Assembly: GCF_032362555.1 (NCBI RefSeq)
Contig: NC_083518.1
Location: forward strand, 2,492,501 to 2,556,500
Source: Amyelois transitella
Taxonomy: Eukaryota > Arthropoda > Insecta > Lepidoptera > Pyralidae
Reading direction: 5' to 3'
Length of the DNA stretch: 64,000 bases
Part shown: one piece after another, positions 46,981-59,299 of the stretch
Numbering within the stretch: the stretch's first letter is position 1
Layout: each line of letters begins with the position of its first letter
Notes under the pieces: model-generated
The model's database searches: none
Told to the model about the DNA's origin: nothing
The model's input: the letters and a program-made list of their open reading frames with translations, nothing else
Made by a program: the position numbers and the translations under genes

Positions 46981-47569
46981 CTAGAAGGGTTTCAGACTGT
47001 TCTACCACCCATGGCTCCACCAACCTTCCGGTTATAGGAGATGACAGCGCAACCTATAATTGATACGTTCTCTGATGTTAGGTAAATTCAAATCTTAGCA
47101 TTTGCAAAAGAAAGCATTTCAAATTCTGCTAAAATTTTCGTACTGACAACTGAAAAAACTAAATCTTTTATTCTTAAATCACCAGAATCGATATACGAAG
47201 GTATAGCAAAATTAGGTATGCTTCCTTGACACTGACTGACACGTTCTATGTTATCAATATATATAGGTGGACTGGTTATCGACACTGCCTTAAGCCACAG
47301 CGTATTAAAATAAAACCATATTTATTGGATAATTTAAAAAGGTTGTGAGAGTAGGTGTGTGGACACTTACATTTTTCTGCCAGGAGACTTGTCCTTTCGT
47401 AATACTTTACCAAATATTTTCACTTTATGAACGTAAATGAATATAAAAAGTACAGTATGTACCTACCTAGTACGAGCATATTGTATGAATTGTATTCGTA
47501 GAACTTATAAATCTACATAATTGCATTTTGGGAATCGTGGTGTAGGAAGGCCTAAATGCACATGCATTG

Positions 47570-47735
47570 ATCAAATCGAGGACGTCCTAGCACAAAGTCA
47601 GGTCAAGAGTACCCGAAACCGACGAGCTTATGATATAAGAGACTTATGAATGTGGATGAAAGAAAAGAATTATGCAGGGATGGAAATATTTAGGCACTGC
47701 CTATAAAGAGGTGTGATTTTATATATGTATCTACT
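47570..47735 (+). repeat. Family C retroposon tail, degraded
   Basis: AGAGTACCCGAAACCGACGA and GGATGAAAGAAAAGAATTAT blocks. Confidence 0.6.
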
Positions 47736-48193
47736 TGTCGGGTTAATAAGGAACAAGGCAAATAGAGTGAGCTGGGGCTAGCTAAAAGGAAATTTCAGAC
47801 TTGTGTCTTTAGAACCATGTGATCGCCACATAAGCCGTGAAAAATAGGTAGTGCTTCTATTACAAAAGGGTTAAAAAGACTCGAGCACCTGTCACAACTG
47901 ATTATTGCCAAATTTTATGCAATAAAATGACAAATAGTTTCGCCACATCGAATAGCCAGAGCGAATCGATTCAGGCATGATTCGATTATGAAGGGTTGAA
48001 GGGTAAAGAATAAATAGGGATTTATTATCCCCTGAAGAGCTCGCTTAGAGTGAGGTGTGAACGCGTGCTGTATTATTTATCGATGTTACCCCATGTTTGC
48101 GGCCGGCAAATTTTATTTGTACGGCGATGAAAAACACGTCTCGGAGTGTGGATATTTCTTATGTTCTTGTACCGAAATAACATCTAGTGTGAA

Positions 48194-48430
48194 GTGCCGT
48201 GTGGTTGCCGGCACTTTAGAATAGAACCAATCCATATCTTTCCCATGGATATCTTAAAAGGCGACTAAGGGATAGGCTTAGAATTCTTTTTAGGCGATGG
48301 GCTAACAACCTGTCACTATTTGAATCTCAATTCCATCATAATGCCGTACAGCTGAACGTAGCCTTTCAGTCTTTTCAAAACTATTGGCTCTATCTACCCC
48401 GGAAGGGCTATATATGTAACTATATGTAGG
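48194..48430 (+). repeat. Family A repeat, full length
   Basis: Complete, directly upstream of the HLH4C coding exon (ends about 190 bp before the acceptor). Confidence 0.85.
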
Positions 48431-48628
48431 AAGTATAAAGAAAATGCGTTTTGTACCTTAGATGTGTTTTTTATAAACGCTTTGGAACAACAATTATTGG
48501 TATGATGTAACGTTTACTTTTTGCTTTATTTGATCAAAATATTAACACATAACAAAATAAATAAATGTTACTTGGGTAGGTATTTTATTAGAAATGTTTG
48601 AAAAAGATTTTTTGTTTATAGAATCAAG

Positions 48629-49694
48629 ATGAAGAGCTGGTTAGAGTCGGCAGGCAGCATGGAGGATGCCTCCCTACCCTGCATGCTGGGGGAAGCTCGG
48701 GAGGCTCTGCTGCCTATCACTGGGAGGGAGAATCTGGCGCCCAGGAAGAGGTATTTTATATAAGCTTCTGAATTAAATCTAAATAAAAGATTTTTGCGCC
48801 ACCTAAACCTAAAAGAGTAAAGGCTTTTCGCAAATCCCACGGGAAATATAGTTTTTACCTAGACGAAAAGTACCCTATGTCCTTCTTCAGACTCGTTAAT
48901 TATATACATATACGCCAAATTTTAAGAAAATAAGTTCAGTAGTTAGATAACGCTTGAAGGAAAAAAAAAAACAAATAAATTTCGAATTTATAATATTAGT
49001 TGGAATACATGAAATGTATTAAATACAAATTCTTATATTAATTATCATCGTCCACAATGTCGTTCAAAAGGTCAAAGCCGGCAGACTTGCGAAGTTCAAA
49101 TGGTCTACCCTGCAATGCACCCAATAGAAAAAAAGAAGCACTCCATCTCTTTTCCATGGATGTCGTAAAAAGCAACTAAGGGATAGGCTTATAAACTTGG
49201 GATTCTTCTTTTAGGCGATGGGCTAACAACCTGTTACTATTTGAATCTCAATTTTATCATTAAGCCATGCAGCTGAATGTAGTCTTTTAGTCTTTTCACT
49301 GCTGTTAGCTTCGTCTAGGGAAGACGGAGGGAACTAGAAGCAAGGTATATAGACGTTATTATATGTATGTACGTCTTACATTTATTTATCTTCCAGGGAA
49401 AGAAATCTAGAGTCATGTGCCCTATCCGAAGAGGCTTACCTATCCAGCGGGGGCGGCTCACCGTGCGCTGGTCTTTCTAGAGAAGAACGGAGAAGAAGAC
49501 GCAGAGCCACCCTCAAATACAGAACAGCTCATGCAACCAGAGAAAGAATAAGAGTAGAGGCATTTAACGCGGCTTTCGCTTCCCTCCGGAGACTGCTACC
49601 AACCTTACCACCAGACAAGAAGCTGTCCAAGATTGAGATTTTACGGTTGGCTATATGTTACATAGCGTATTTGAATCATGTTTTAGATGCGTAG
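48629..49694 (+). CDS. HLH4C: bHLH transcription factor, NHLH/HEN type (HLH4C orthologue), 139 aa
   Basis: Neurogenic basic helix-loop-helix factor that binds E-boxes as a dimer. Two coding exons: 48629-48750 (ATG at 48629, 7 nt after the acceptor) and 49397-49694 (TAG). They join in phase and give 420 nt. The N-terminus is short and unconserved ([20 protein letters not shown]). The C-terminus is almost entirely the family signature: [20 protein letters not shown], then [40 protein letters not shown] and [13 protein letters not shown]. The protein ends right after helix 2, as in vertebrate NHLH1/2 and fly HLH4C. The 5' UTR probably starts at 45500. The intron between the coding exons carries a family A copy. 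Confidence 0.93.
48785..48970 (+). repeat. Family F-related repeat in HLH4C intron
   Basis: GCGCCACCTAA, GCAAATCCCACGGGAAATAT and AAGTTCAGTAGTTAGATAAC blocks shared with 23255-23310, 23795-23880 and 45640-45722. Confidence 0.5.
49118..49372 (+). repeat. Family A repeat in HLH4C intron
   Basis: Nearly complete, with a small insertion before the TATG end. Confidence 0.75.
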
Positions 49695-50187
49695 TTGATA
49701 GCTCAGTGAAATTCTCTCATATCTAATGTTGGAAGTTGTGAAGTTAAGACAACTTAAGACAGTATTTGGCACCTTATTAGACATTAATGAATTTTTTGCT
49801 CTAATTACCAACATAACCTGGATAAAATATCAGGTATCATTTTTAATGATTTGTAGGGCACTTGGATTTGTTATTTACCTATATGATGATGATGATGTGA
49901 ACAGGTATATCTATCGGATGAAAACTGTGAGGCATACGAGTAGCTATCAAAATTTAAAATCAACTTCATGAGGAATCAAGCCTTGAAGTGTTTTTATAAG
50001 TATAGGAATATTGATCTCATTAGTCTAATCATTTAGTTATTATCATTCCATATAATTACGTCTTTATCCCTTACGGAATGGACAGGGCCAACAGTCTCGA
50101 AATTAATGAACGGCCAAAATTATTAGATAGTATTAACTTTTAAATGTAATTAATTCTCCATATTCTAGTCATTCATATATATAACTA

Positions 50188-50193
50188 AATAAA
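50188..50193 (+). terminator. Possible HLH4C poly(A) signal
   Basis: AATAAA about 495 nt after the HLH4C stop; a truncated family A piece (50050-50115) lies between. Confidence 0.4.
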
Positions 50194-50483
50194 ATTTTAT
50201 CATATCAGGATATAAGTTATAGTCATCTTAATGTAGTGAAATATCGTGACTTATAGTATAGGAAATAAGCTGAAAATCGTAAAATAATTGCGCTGGCAAA
50301 GAAAAGATGATGCACGCTCAAAACCGACTGTCATTTATTTTTGTTCTTATTTATCTTATTTTAAATTACAAAATTTTCTTTACAAAGGAGTTCGTAACAC
50401 TCTAAAGGAGTTCGTTACATATAGTAATTAGAAGTGAATAAATTGTAGTAAGGTAAAAGAGGTCAGAGACTATCACTGGCATA

Positions 50484-50606
50484 ATGGACGGCCATGATCA
50501 TGAACATCACGCGTTCCAACCTTCAGAAGGTCATGGACCAGGCGCAGGTCCGAGCTGCCTGGAGTTTCTTCGTGAGAAGAAAGTTCATGGTGGTCACGAC
50601 CCTTAG
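50484..50606 (+). CDS. Small histidine- and glycine-rich ORF, 40 aa, unknown
   Basis: ATG at 50484 to TAG at 50604-50606, reading MDGHDHEHHAFQPSEGHGPG then a tail ending REKKVHGGHDP. Base composition is clearly higher in GC than the flanks, and no repeat family of the window covers it. An AATAAA follows near 50727. It is hydrophilic, with no signal peptide or membrane segment. It could be a genuine micropeptide gene, the last exon of something, or a decayed gene fragment. Family not recognised. Confidence 0.35.
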   Translation: MDGHDHEHHAFQPSEGHGPGAGPSCLEFLREKKVHGGHDP

Positions 50607-51129
50607 TCATGAGATTTCGAATAAGTAATTAAGTACGTTTGTAAATCAATGTCTTCCTTTATTAAATTATGTTTTTACTTTTAAGAATTATTAAACTTTA
50701 AGTAAAGGTAAAAGTGTATATGTATAGCGAATAAAAAACATATAAACTGGCTAGTTGCGTCTTTAATTAGTTTACTTTATAATAATCTTTTATTACAATT
50801 GTATTTCAAAGCCACTTTGAACAATTTAGAAATTGACATAAAAATGTTTGACAAACACTTACAGACCTGTGTCTGAACGAAAATTAAATTAATTATCAAC
50901 AGTTTTAAGTCCTATTTTCTTAAAATTACATCCAATTAACACAATTCAGGTCGCTTGAACAATGAACATTAGGTTTTTAATCAATTTATAACAAAACAGG
51001 CAAACACCGAGAAATGTGATGTTAAATAGCTTAAAACAAAAAAACCCAGGATAGGATTTCATACGGTTCTTCGTAACAAAGTAGTTAATATATATTCAAT
51101 CCAAACATCTCTTTCACATACATTACTTA

Positions 51130-51175
51130 TTTTATAGAAGTATTTATAACTACATTTATAAATACTTCTATAAAA
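51130..51175. other. Perfect 20-bp hairpin in the NPC1 3' flank
   Basis: Arms 51130-51149 and 51156-51175 are exact reverse complements (TTTTATAGAAG... / ...CTTCTATAAAA) around a 6-nt loop. It could be an RNA stem or a tiny palindromic insertion. Confidence 0.7.
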
Positions 51176-51225
51176 TCTAATATATCGATTTTATATATAA
51201 GTATTAATAAAATTAATATTAAGTA

Positions 51226-51231
51226 TTTATT
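51226..51231 (-). terminator. Candidate NPC1 poly(A) signal
   Basis: AATAAA on the minus strand, about 180 nt past the NPC1 stop codon, within a repeat-free AT-rich 3' flank. Other candidates lie further down. Confidence 0.45.
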
Positions 51232-51408
51232 TATCTATCTTTGTACTCAAATCAAATTTAATCAATAAAATTAATTTAAAAATAAATTATTCTTACTAAG
51301 TTACTATGTTTAATCTCATGATAGGCTGCAATAGAAAAGAGAAAGAGAAAAGCATAATTAAATAAAATCACAATAATATCATTACCATTACCATTACGAA
51401 GCATTAAA

Positions 51409-54400
51409 CTAACTCTCAAGCGTTTCATTAGCGCGAATTTGAACCTGTGTGTTTTTAGTCTCTCTGTCCCTTCCTATATCGTTCAGGTAACTTAACAATA
51501 TAGGGAAGAATACCATGCCGTGAAGAAACCCTAGCAATACCAAACTGAAAAACATTCTGAAGAAAAATACCTCAATTATTTCGGTATAAGAAAACGCTAA
51601 CACGATAATAGGTATGTTAGTAAATGTAATACCTGTAATAACGGTAGGTCCTACAGATTTGAGAGCATCCTCGACCCGCTCTTCTCTAGGAGCTTTACTG
51701 GTAGCGAAAGCATAGGCGATATGACTGCAGAATTCAACTGCGATACCAATAGACACGATCAAATTAACACACGAGACAGCGTTCAAAGGAATACTCCACA
51801 AATACATGACACCCATCATATCTATGATAACCATTACAGAAGTCAATAGCACAGCGAACGAAGTCAATAAATTAAATCCAGATGCTATGAGGTTCAAGAT
51901 AAATGCACCCAAGATACAGTAGGCTAAAGAGGCAAGCGTATCTCGCCACATAGTAAGATACTGCTCGAAATAGACATAAAATACAGAATATGGGAAAACT
52001 TCTACATCAACACCTGTATGTTCAAGTATAGCTTGTGATATATTATGACTGATCTCATACCCAAATTTAACAGCTGAAATATAATCGTATGAAGTTCGCA
52101 AATTCGTATGATAGGCCATGAAATTGCTATCGTGTATTTGAGCTCGACCTTCAGAGTCTAACACGTAAATAACGTTATTGAAGTAACTAGCAAGACCACC
52201 TTTGTTACATATGTCAGTTGGGGCATCTTGTAAAAAGAACGGTAAGTAGGATTCAAATGCTTCACCAGACGGTCTCAATCTATTTGCCCATTCATCTCTC
52301 GGTATAGTACAATATGAACATTCTGGAGAATTGTCCACGCTGGAACAAAATCCACCGGACGTAGTATTATATTTACAACAAGATCCGTATAAAGAAGACC
52401 AATCAAAAAAGTCGTCCAACCATGAGTTAGAACTTCTAGCTATAAAAGTAACGTCACTATGTTGAGCTGCTAAAAATATTTGTGTTGCAAGAGAGTCATT
52501 ATTACACATTTGACCTCCACATATAGTATTTTGGTGATAAACATTACTAAAATTCAAGCCGCCCTTGAGTACAAAGTAAACTGGTGGACCGAGATGCATA
52601 AGATCATTGACAGCTTGCAGATAACTGTACACATAAGAATCATGCGGGAGAGCCATCTCTTGATCCAGACCAACGTCTAAATTAGGAGCCATAGCCATAC
52701 TACTAAACACCATGATCAGAAAAAGTGTACCTACAATCAATTTGACACGCCATTTCAATAAAACTTTTGCATACGGTTCCATAAGTCTTTGAGTAATACT
52801 TTGATGGGGCGTATCAGAGTTTAATGGATCGTCGTCATTTAAAATTTTCTTTTGAATGCAACAAAATATATCTAATCTGTTTTGATGCGCCCTCTTATAA
52901 TCTAGAGATAATATGGCGACAACCGTTGTAATTTGGAATACAAACAAAAACGCTAACGATAAAGTTGCAAATACTGCAAATGTCACAACTGCGGGAAAGT
53001 TTGCCAAGCTGCCGATGGCAAAACACGTAACTTGAGTGACGGATGATACAAACATAGATGGACCTACTTTACCCATCATTTTAGAGAAAATAAATCTTCG
53101 ACGTTTATCAAAACTGAAATTTTCACTGTAATCACTGAAACTTTTTATATTATTTTCAATATCATATAAAGCGTTTACCATTAAGAAGACATTATCGATA
53201 CCTACAGATAATACAAAAAATGGGATAACGTTGATGGCAAGCAACGTTGCAGTAATATTTGCAAAACCCATTACACCCATAGCACAAAATATTGATATAA
53301 GCTCCACCAAAATACTGCCCAGAGCAACCATCACTTTGCTATCGATTAACCACATCCTACAAGATCTGATGTTACCTAAAGCAAAAGTTACATAAATAAA
53401 CATAATAACGTAGCTTATAGCAATAGGAACAGCTTCTGCAACTGATACACGCCTAATTTCATCCTCAACTGACCTTTCAGCACCGAAAGATACTCTTATG
53501 TCTTGATTAGAAGCTGTAAAATTATGCATCAGCTCTAAAAAGTTATCTTCCCATTCTAAAACCGGAATTAAATTTTCTTCAAGAAGATGATTTGCAATTG
53601 GAAAATTTAATAACAAAGTATCAGCTAACAACATATTGTCATCATATCCACCCAATGAGAGTTCTGGCTCTGCACCGCCACCCCAACTCGAAAGACAATT
53701 TAACGCGTAATGATTATTCAAACAATTCTGAATTACATTAAGATACGTGTTATTGTTTATGTTGTCTCTATCACCTCCAAAATAGGAACCAACTGACATC
53801 GTTACACACTGGTCAAGCCTTTGTTCACCCCCACGCATTCTAAGTGGAGCGTAACATACTTGTTCCAGTGTTACACCGCCATTGTCTCTATTAATATCTA
53901 TAATAGCATCTTCAAGTTCAATTAATCGTTGAATGTTCTCAAATCGAAAAGCAGGTCCATATGTGACATTGTTCACATTAAATGTTTCACCGTCAAAGCG
54001 CAAAAAGACCTGAGCAGCACGATAGAAAGGACCAAATCGTGAATTAAAGTAATTTAATTCTTGACGACTGCGGGAATCTGGTGCTGACCACAATTCTATC
54101 GGATTTGAGGTCAAATTCAGATTGTATACACCAATCGCCATGAAGAATGTTATCCAAGATGTTAACATTATAACTAATATAGGATTACTAGAAACAAATG
54201 CACCAATATACGCGAATATGGATTGGAAAACTTGAATGAACTTATTGTCTTTCCGTATATTTTTATTTTGTGTAGTTGATGGTTTCACCCTCAATGTCAT
54301 TATTATGAAAAAAGTAACACCAACAACAAAGAAAGATACACCTACCCCAAAAGATGCACAGTTAATAGATAAAACAGTACAAGGTTGAGTTACTACAGGT

Positions 54401-55164
54401 CGTGTCCCCGTAGGGCATACCGAAGTACAGTCGACACAGCTGCAAGGAAGATCACCATCGTATGTTTCATTGCAATGCAGAGCGATGGCGTTCATGGAAT
54501 TTTCTGGCGTTGAAGTCGGTATGAAGTTGACTTGTACGGGCGCCAAAGGGTTGTTTTCAAAATCACCAGAGAAACCAAACCACGATTGTGCATCACATAC
54601 AGGAGCATTGCCACACATTAGGTTAATAGCGGGTAAGCCAGTCTGAGGGACTACCACTCCAAGGCACGACGCATGAGCACCTAACATGAAGTCTTCATGG
54701 AGTCTGTAATCTACTTCATTTACATATTCTATTCCATCAGTCGAGTTCTCCGTATAAACAGTAACGAAACGGCTTTGATCTGGTGAACAATTCATTTCGC
54801 AGATTTGTCTGACAAAGTTTCGGTAGCAAGTAGGACAGCGACCAAGTACTCCTTCAGCCAACATTAAACTGTCAGACATCTTCCTGATTTGTTCCGCATC
54901 ACAGCATGTGACAATTTCTTCGTACGGTTTCCTATTGCCATCTTCATCAAATACAAGGCCCGGACATCTATTTCCGAGTATATCAACAAGTTCTTCTCTT
55001 TCTTCCTCATCTACTTCTAGAGGAAGCGATGGAGCTTCTATATCCACTGGACAAGCTTTGTCAAAACCTCCAATATTGATACATTCTCCACGCATTACAC
55101 ATCTTGCTTGCACATTCCCGGATAGCCATAATATGGAAAACGCAACAACTGCACTTAACTTCAT
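51409..55164 (-). CDS. NPC1: NPC1 sterol transporter homologue, 1,251 aa, single uninterrupted ORF
   Basis: Moves cholesterol out of late endosomes/lysosomes (NPC1a-like) or takes up dietary sterol in gut (NPC1b-like); which paralogue is not resolved. I start at 55164 (MKLSAVVAFSILWLSGNVQA), a clear signal peptide, although the frame is open to 55227. The cysteine-rich NPC1_N domain spans about 22-270 (CVMRGEC, CPTCYRNF, CEMNCSPDQS, PCSCVDC). The first membrane helix is at about 270-292. The lumenal middle domain has paired cysteines and many sequons. The sterol-sensing domain lies at about 580-755 (VPIAISYVIMFIYVTFAL, INVIPFFVLSVGIDNVFLM). The Patched-like second half ends with five helices (ISIGIAVEFCSHIAYAF; GITFTNIPIIVLAFS). 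Length matches the family. Intronlessness is striking beside intron-rich neighbours. The tail (RETKNTQVQIRANETLES) lacks a dileucine lysosomal signal. Confidence 0.95.
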   Translation of the reverse strand: MKLSAVVAFSILWLSGNVQARCVMRGECINIGGFDKACPVDIEAPSLPLEVDEEEREELVDILGNRCPGLVFDEDGNRKPYEEIVTCCDAEQIRKMSDSLMLAEGVLGRCPTCYRNFVRQICEMNCSPDQSRFVTVYTENSTDGIEYVNEVDYRLHEDFMLGAHASCLGVVVPQTGLPAINLMCGNAPVCDAQSWFGFSGDFENNPLAPVQVNFIPTSTPENSMNAIALHCNETYDGDLPCSCVDCTSVCPTGTRPVVTQPCTVLSINCASFGVGVSFFVVGVTFFIIMTLRVKPSTTQNKNIRKDNKFIQVFQSIFAYIGAFVSSNPILVIMLTSWITFFMAIGVYNLNLTSNPIELWSAPDSRSRQELNYFNSRFGPFYRAAQVFLRFDGETFNVNNVTYGPAFRFENIQRLIELEDAIIDINRDNGGVTLEQVCYAPLRMRGGEQRLDQCVTMSVGSYFGGDRDNINNNTYLNVIQNCLNNHYALNCLSSWGGGAEPELSLGGYDDNMLLADTLLLNFPIANHLLEENLIPVLEWEDNFLELMHNFTASNQDIRVSFGAERSVEDEIRRVSVAEAVPIAISYVIMFIYVTFALGNIRSCRMWLIDSKVMVALGSILVELISIFCAMGVMGFANITATLLAINVIPFFVLSVGIDNVFLMVNALYDIENNIKSFSDYSENFSFDKRRRFIFSKMMGKVGPSMFVSSVTQVTCFAIGSLANFPAVVTFAVFATLSLAFLFVFQITTVVAILSLDYKRAHQNRLDIFCCIQKKILNDDDPLNSDTPHQSITQRLMEPYAKVLLKWRVKLIVGTLFLIMVFSSMAMAPNLDVGLDQEMALPHDSYVYSYLQAVNDLMHLGPPVYFVLKGGLNFSNVYHQNTICGGQMCNNDSLATQIFLAAQHSDVTFIARSSNSWLDDFFDWSSLYGSCCKYNTTSGGFCSSVDNSPECSYCTIPRDEWANRLRPSGEAFESYLPFFLQDAPTDICNKGGLASYFNNVIYVLDSEGRAQIHDSNFMAYHTNLRTSYDYISAVKFGYEISHNISQAILEHTGVDVEVFPYSVFYVYFEQYLTMWRDTLASLAYCILGAFILNLIASGFNLLTSFAVLLTSVMVIIDMMGVMYLWSIPLNAVSCVNLIVSIGIAVEFCSHIAYAFATSKAPREERVEDALKSVGPTVITGITFTNIPIIVLAFSYTEIIEVFFFRMFFSLVLLGFLHGMVFFPILLSYLNDIGRDRETKNTQVQIRANETLES

Positions 55165-58100
55165 TTTGAATACTGTATTGTTTAACACTGAAAGTTTTAT
55201 CAACTGATCATTTTTAATTGTGCACACGCGCTCTGGGTGACTATATGTATCAAAGTGAAAGAAAAAAGGATCGATTAATTAAAATGTATACGATATCATT
55301 CCTTTGATAAACACCTGCATGATATGAGTTAACGCTTGATAATGATTTTTTTTATTAATTAAGGGAACGTTTTCCTTGTCTTTGTTTTTTAATAAAATAT
55401 TAAACACTTTCTGGAAAAAAATTGGATATAACTCATATTAATTCACAGTTACTCGTACAAACGCGTATAAAAATAAATATTCATATTGCCCTTTTATTAC
55501 ACAGGTATCTACATGAGGTGTATTATCTATTAAATGAGTCAACGTTATAATGTACGAGTATGTTACCTATATCTAGCCAAAAAGATATCGTTTAACAGAC
55601 AGGTATTATGGTAATGGGATGGTTAATCGATACCATGGATAAGATTTATTTGCTTATCTTTAAAAAGGTTTTTTGGTAATTCCCGCGGCAAAAGGCAGCC
55701 GAGTAAAAACTAGTTGTAAGCTATAAAGGCGCTGGTGGCGGTTGGAAAAATGATAGAAACAATGACTGGATCCCTTTTATGTTATAATTCAGAAAAACTC
55801 GTGTGAAAATACAATTTCGGAGCAAAAAAATTAATTATTTTCTAGTCATTTCTCTTTTTTCACATTGATAAAAATATAAATGTAAATGTATGGCGCCAAA
55901 CCAAAAATTAGCAGCGTGGCCGTCGCTAACACTAGTTCTTATAAAATTAGGAATGGATGAGTACGTAGATATGTATGTTCTTGTAAGTATTATTTTATGT
56001 GTAAATAATAAATTAATAATCTCATTAATGATAGCAAGAACCTAATTTTTATTTTATTTTTAGGCACGATCAATATCGACGTATATCAGTAGTTATATTT
56101 TATGGTTACACTATACTTATGACAAAAACAGTTATTGAAGAAAGAAGCCAATATTAGGTCCTCATCTTGAAAAAGGTACTATCTAGAATCTAGGAATAAA
56201 ATCAGCATCGTGAGCAGGTGCATTTCCTCCGGGGCTATCCCTCGGGACCGCAGCTGCGTCCTCTCCCGACATACATTTGTTATGAGCCAATAATCTTTGC
56301 GACCGAATGTATCGGGAATTATTCACGAGGCGACAAGATGTTTGCAATAAAACTGATTTTATAAGTCATGTTGGCGTCAATAAACAAGTTTATTTACAAA
56401 CACTTTTATCCGCAGCTTCGCTCATGCAAATTGTTATGTAGTATTTCATTTTTAACTTTGTTGAGCCTTTAAGTTACAATAGGTAAACTTAATGCTACTA
56501 GCATTCTCTACAGTCAACCAAATTTGAGAGAAAAATATACAAATGTTTTATTTAAAGACATACATAAAAATTATTCACATGAGTAAGAACTTGAATGGTT
56601 AAATCATTCCGCCGTTTATTTTCCGATGAGTAAAAAAATGTGAACTAAAAAGATATTCCCAAACTCACTTGAACAAGAAACATGGTAATAATAGGTAACA
56701 GGTACTTTAAACAGTACATTTGCCAGAACCTGCCTTTTTGTACCTACCCTCTTGTCCCGATATAGATTTTACATCCTATTACAATACTGTAATGTAGGAC
56801 TAGTAATCTCATCAGACGCCACTCTACGATGTAATGAGGTTGTAAACTAATTTCTCCACTTGAAGAATTCGACAAAGTACGTGCGTGTTAATGATTTAGG
56901 GTGAGGTTTTAACTAACACACATATTAGTTACCTATCTCTAGTTTCTGCCTGAGGCTTCGTTCCTGTGGGAATTATAAGAAAAAATTAGCCTATATGCCA
57001 CTTCGAGTAATTGACTATAAGCGATTTAGTGAATATGTAATTGGTACTATTTATTAAATCGATGTTGACTATTCATACAAAAATTTCATCAAAATCGGTC
57101 CAGTGGTTTAACAGGCAGAAAGGCCTGAGGTTACATACACTTGTCTAAACTTATAATACATATCTAACCAATATTCTTATAGCGATGGTGATGGTTTTCG
57201 TAAGATTATTATAGTATACCTATTTCGTATAATTATTGTATTAATTTTGTAAAAATATCAATGAAACATGCAAAAATTCTTCAGGTAAGGAATCTGTTAT
57301 TCTTCTTTTGAGGCAGAGAGTTCTAAAATATATTGAGTATGGATTATTAATTATTAAGTGTTTATGGAAAAACATGAGTGTTGGAGAATGTGACATTATC
57401 GGATTTGATGACTTTTGATGCTGTCCCAAAAAGTCCCGAGAAAAGGCGAATTGCCCACAGATTTTACTCGACTAAATTCAAAATAATTCTGTGACTAAAA
57501 CTGTTTCAACACGACACTGGCAAAAATAAGCTCATGAAGAAGTCTGATTGCCAAAACAAAGAAAGAAAAAATAATTATATCGATACAGTATCAAAACTTT
57601 TTTAATTAAATATCTGATAAAGATCTTTGGCCATAATGGCACAAACTCCACCTGGTTCAATTTTTTATTGGTCAAATTATGAAATAAAATTTTTGAATTA
57701 ACTTTGTTTTATTGAAATTAACTATTACTTGTACCTATTCATTAAATTGTTGTATTAGAGTGAAAGAAGATGTCATAATTAATTTAATTATTTAAATTAT
57801 ATGGAGTATCATTAATTCTCATCAATTTTGTGTTTACGCCATTCATAATGCTGTGGTTACATCTAATTTGTGATCCATCAATAAAATTATTTTCAGTGGC
57901 ATTATAATCTGTTGACACGTGTCTCAAGATAGATGGCGTTGATGAGTAGCCAATGGGCCGAGAATTGATGCCTGGGGAAATCAGACTAGTAATTGATATT
58001 AAAATGAGGGGCTACCAGTAATTCCCACGTACAATGACCGTGCTGATGGGAATCACCCTCTTTTTATTGACTTTTGAAAAAGGAGATTTCGTGTATTGCC

Positions 58101-58640
58101 CAAATACACATAGATATAACGTGTTTTGTACCAGGTAATGTCTATATTTAGTAGTTTAGTAGAGCCCTGCTGCTGGACGTTGGCTTTGTCTACCCGCAAG
58201 AAATATAGACGTGTATATATGTATCTTGATAAAATAACACTGACTGACTGAACGTGGCCTATCAGTCTTTTCAACACTGTTGGCTCTGTCTACCCCGCAA
58301 GGTATATAGCCTTGATTATATTTATTTATATTTAATAGATACCTACCTACCTACGCAAACCCAAAAGTATCGTAGCGTACCCACCTACTTTAGTGGTACC
58401 AATAAGGGAGGTCTATGTAGCGCGGTGGTAAATTTAAAAGCAAGCACTTTACCATCGCGTTCGGTACCGGATGTGACGATGGAAAATTATGATGTTGAGG
58501 TTCAGTTAACTAAGTTTTAAGAAGGAACCTATTTTTAATAGTAAATAATTTAGGTACTTATATAGGTTACTCATATTTGAATCTTAATACGATCATTATG
58601 CTATACTCTAGACTTTGTTTATTTCGTAAGGGATAAAGAC

Positions 58641-58660
58641 GTGATTGTGTGTGTGTGTGT
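58641..58660. repeat. (GT)n microsatellite
   Basis: Short GTGTGTGT run at the end of a degenerate family A tail. Confidence 0.7.
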
Positions 58661-59299
58661 ACAGACAGCTGTATGTAAAGAAAAAGAATTCAAGAAGCTT
58701 TCAAACGTAAATGTACTTACAAAAGGAACTACCGCCATCTCTATTTGATTATTGAAAACAAAAAAGAACCTACAATTTAGCGAGCAAGCTCATTCAATGC
58801 TTTATTCATATTTGTGTAATGTGGTTCCTATTGTCGATAATAGATGGCAGTGTAAATATTACTTCTATTCAACAAAAGAGGGCGTAATTAAGGTAATTCA
58901 CTTTGCTACTAGACTATAGATGGCAGTGGTAGAAATCTAATTTGTAAAAATATCATGCAAGTAAGCTACACCAAGAGATTTCAGTACAATAGGTTGCATA
59001 TATATTGTTGCTATATTTTTTCAAGAATATTTGGCTAGCACTTTGTTTTTCCTCAAAGAAAATTTTGAGCAATCACTCCACCGGAGGCGTTACTCTTTTG
59101 ATTACAAAATCAACCTCTAACGATATTTCCAAAAGTAAAATATTTCTAGGGAGGTCAGTTTAGAAATGTTTATATCCTGAAGTAGAGTATTTCTGCAAAG
59201 GTTGAAGGTTGCAAAGTTCTATTTATGGCCGTGGGCCACGTATAAAAGAAGGTATACATACTCTGATAATTCTACAATACTTATAGGCTTATCCATACA

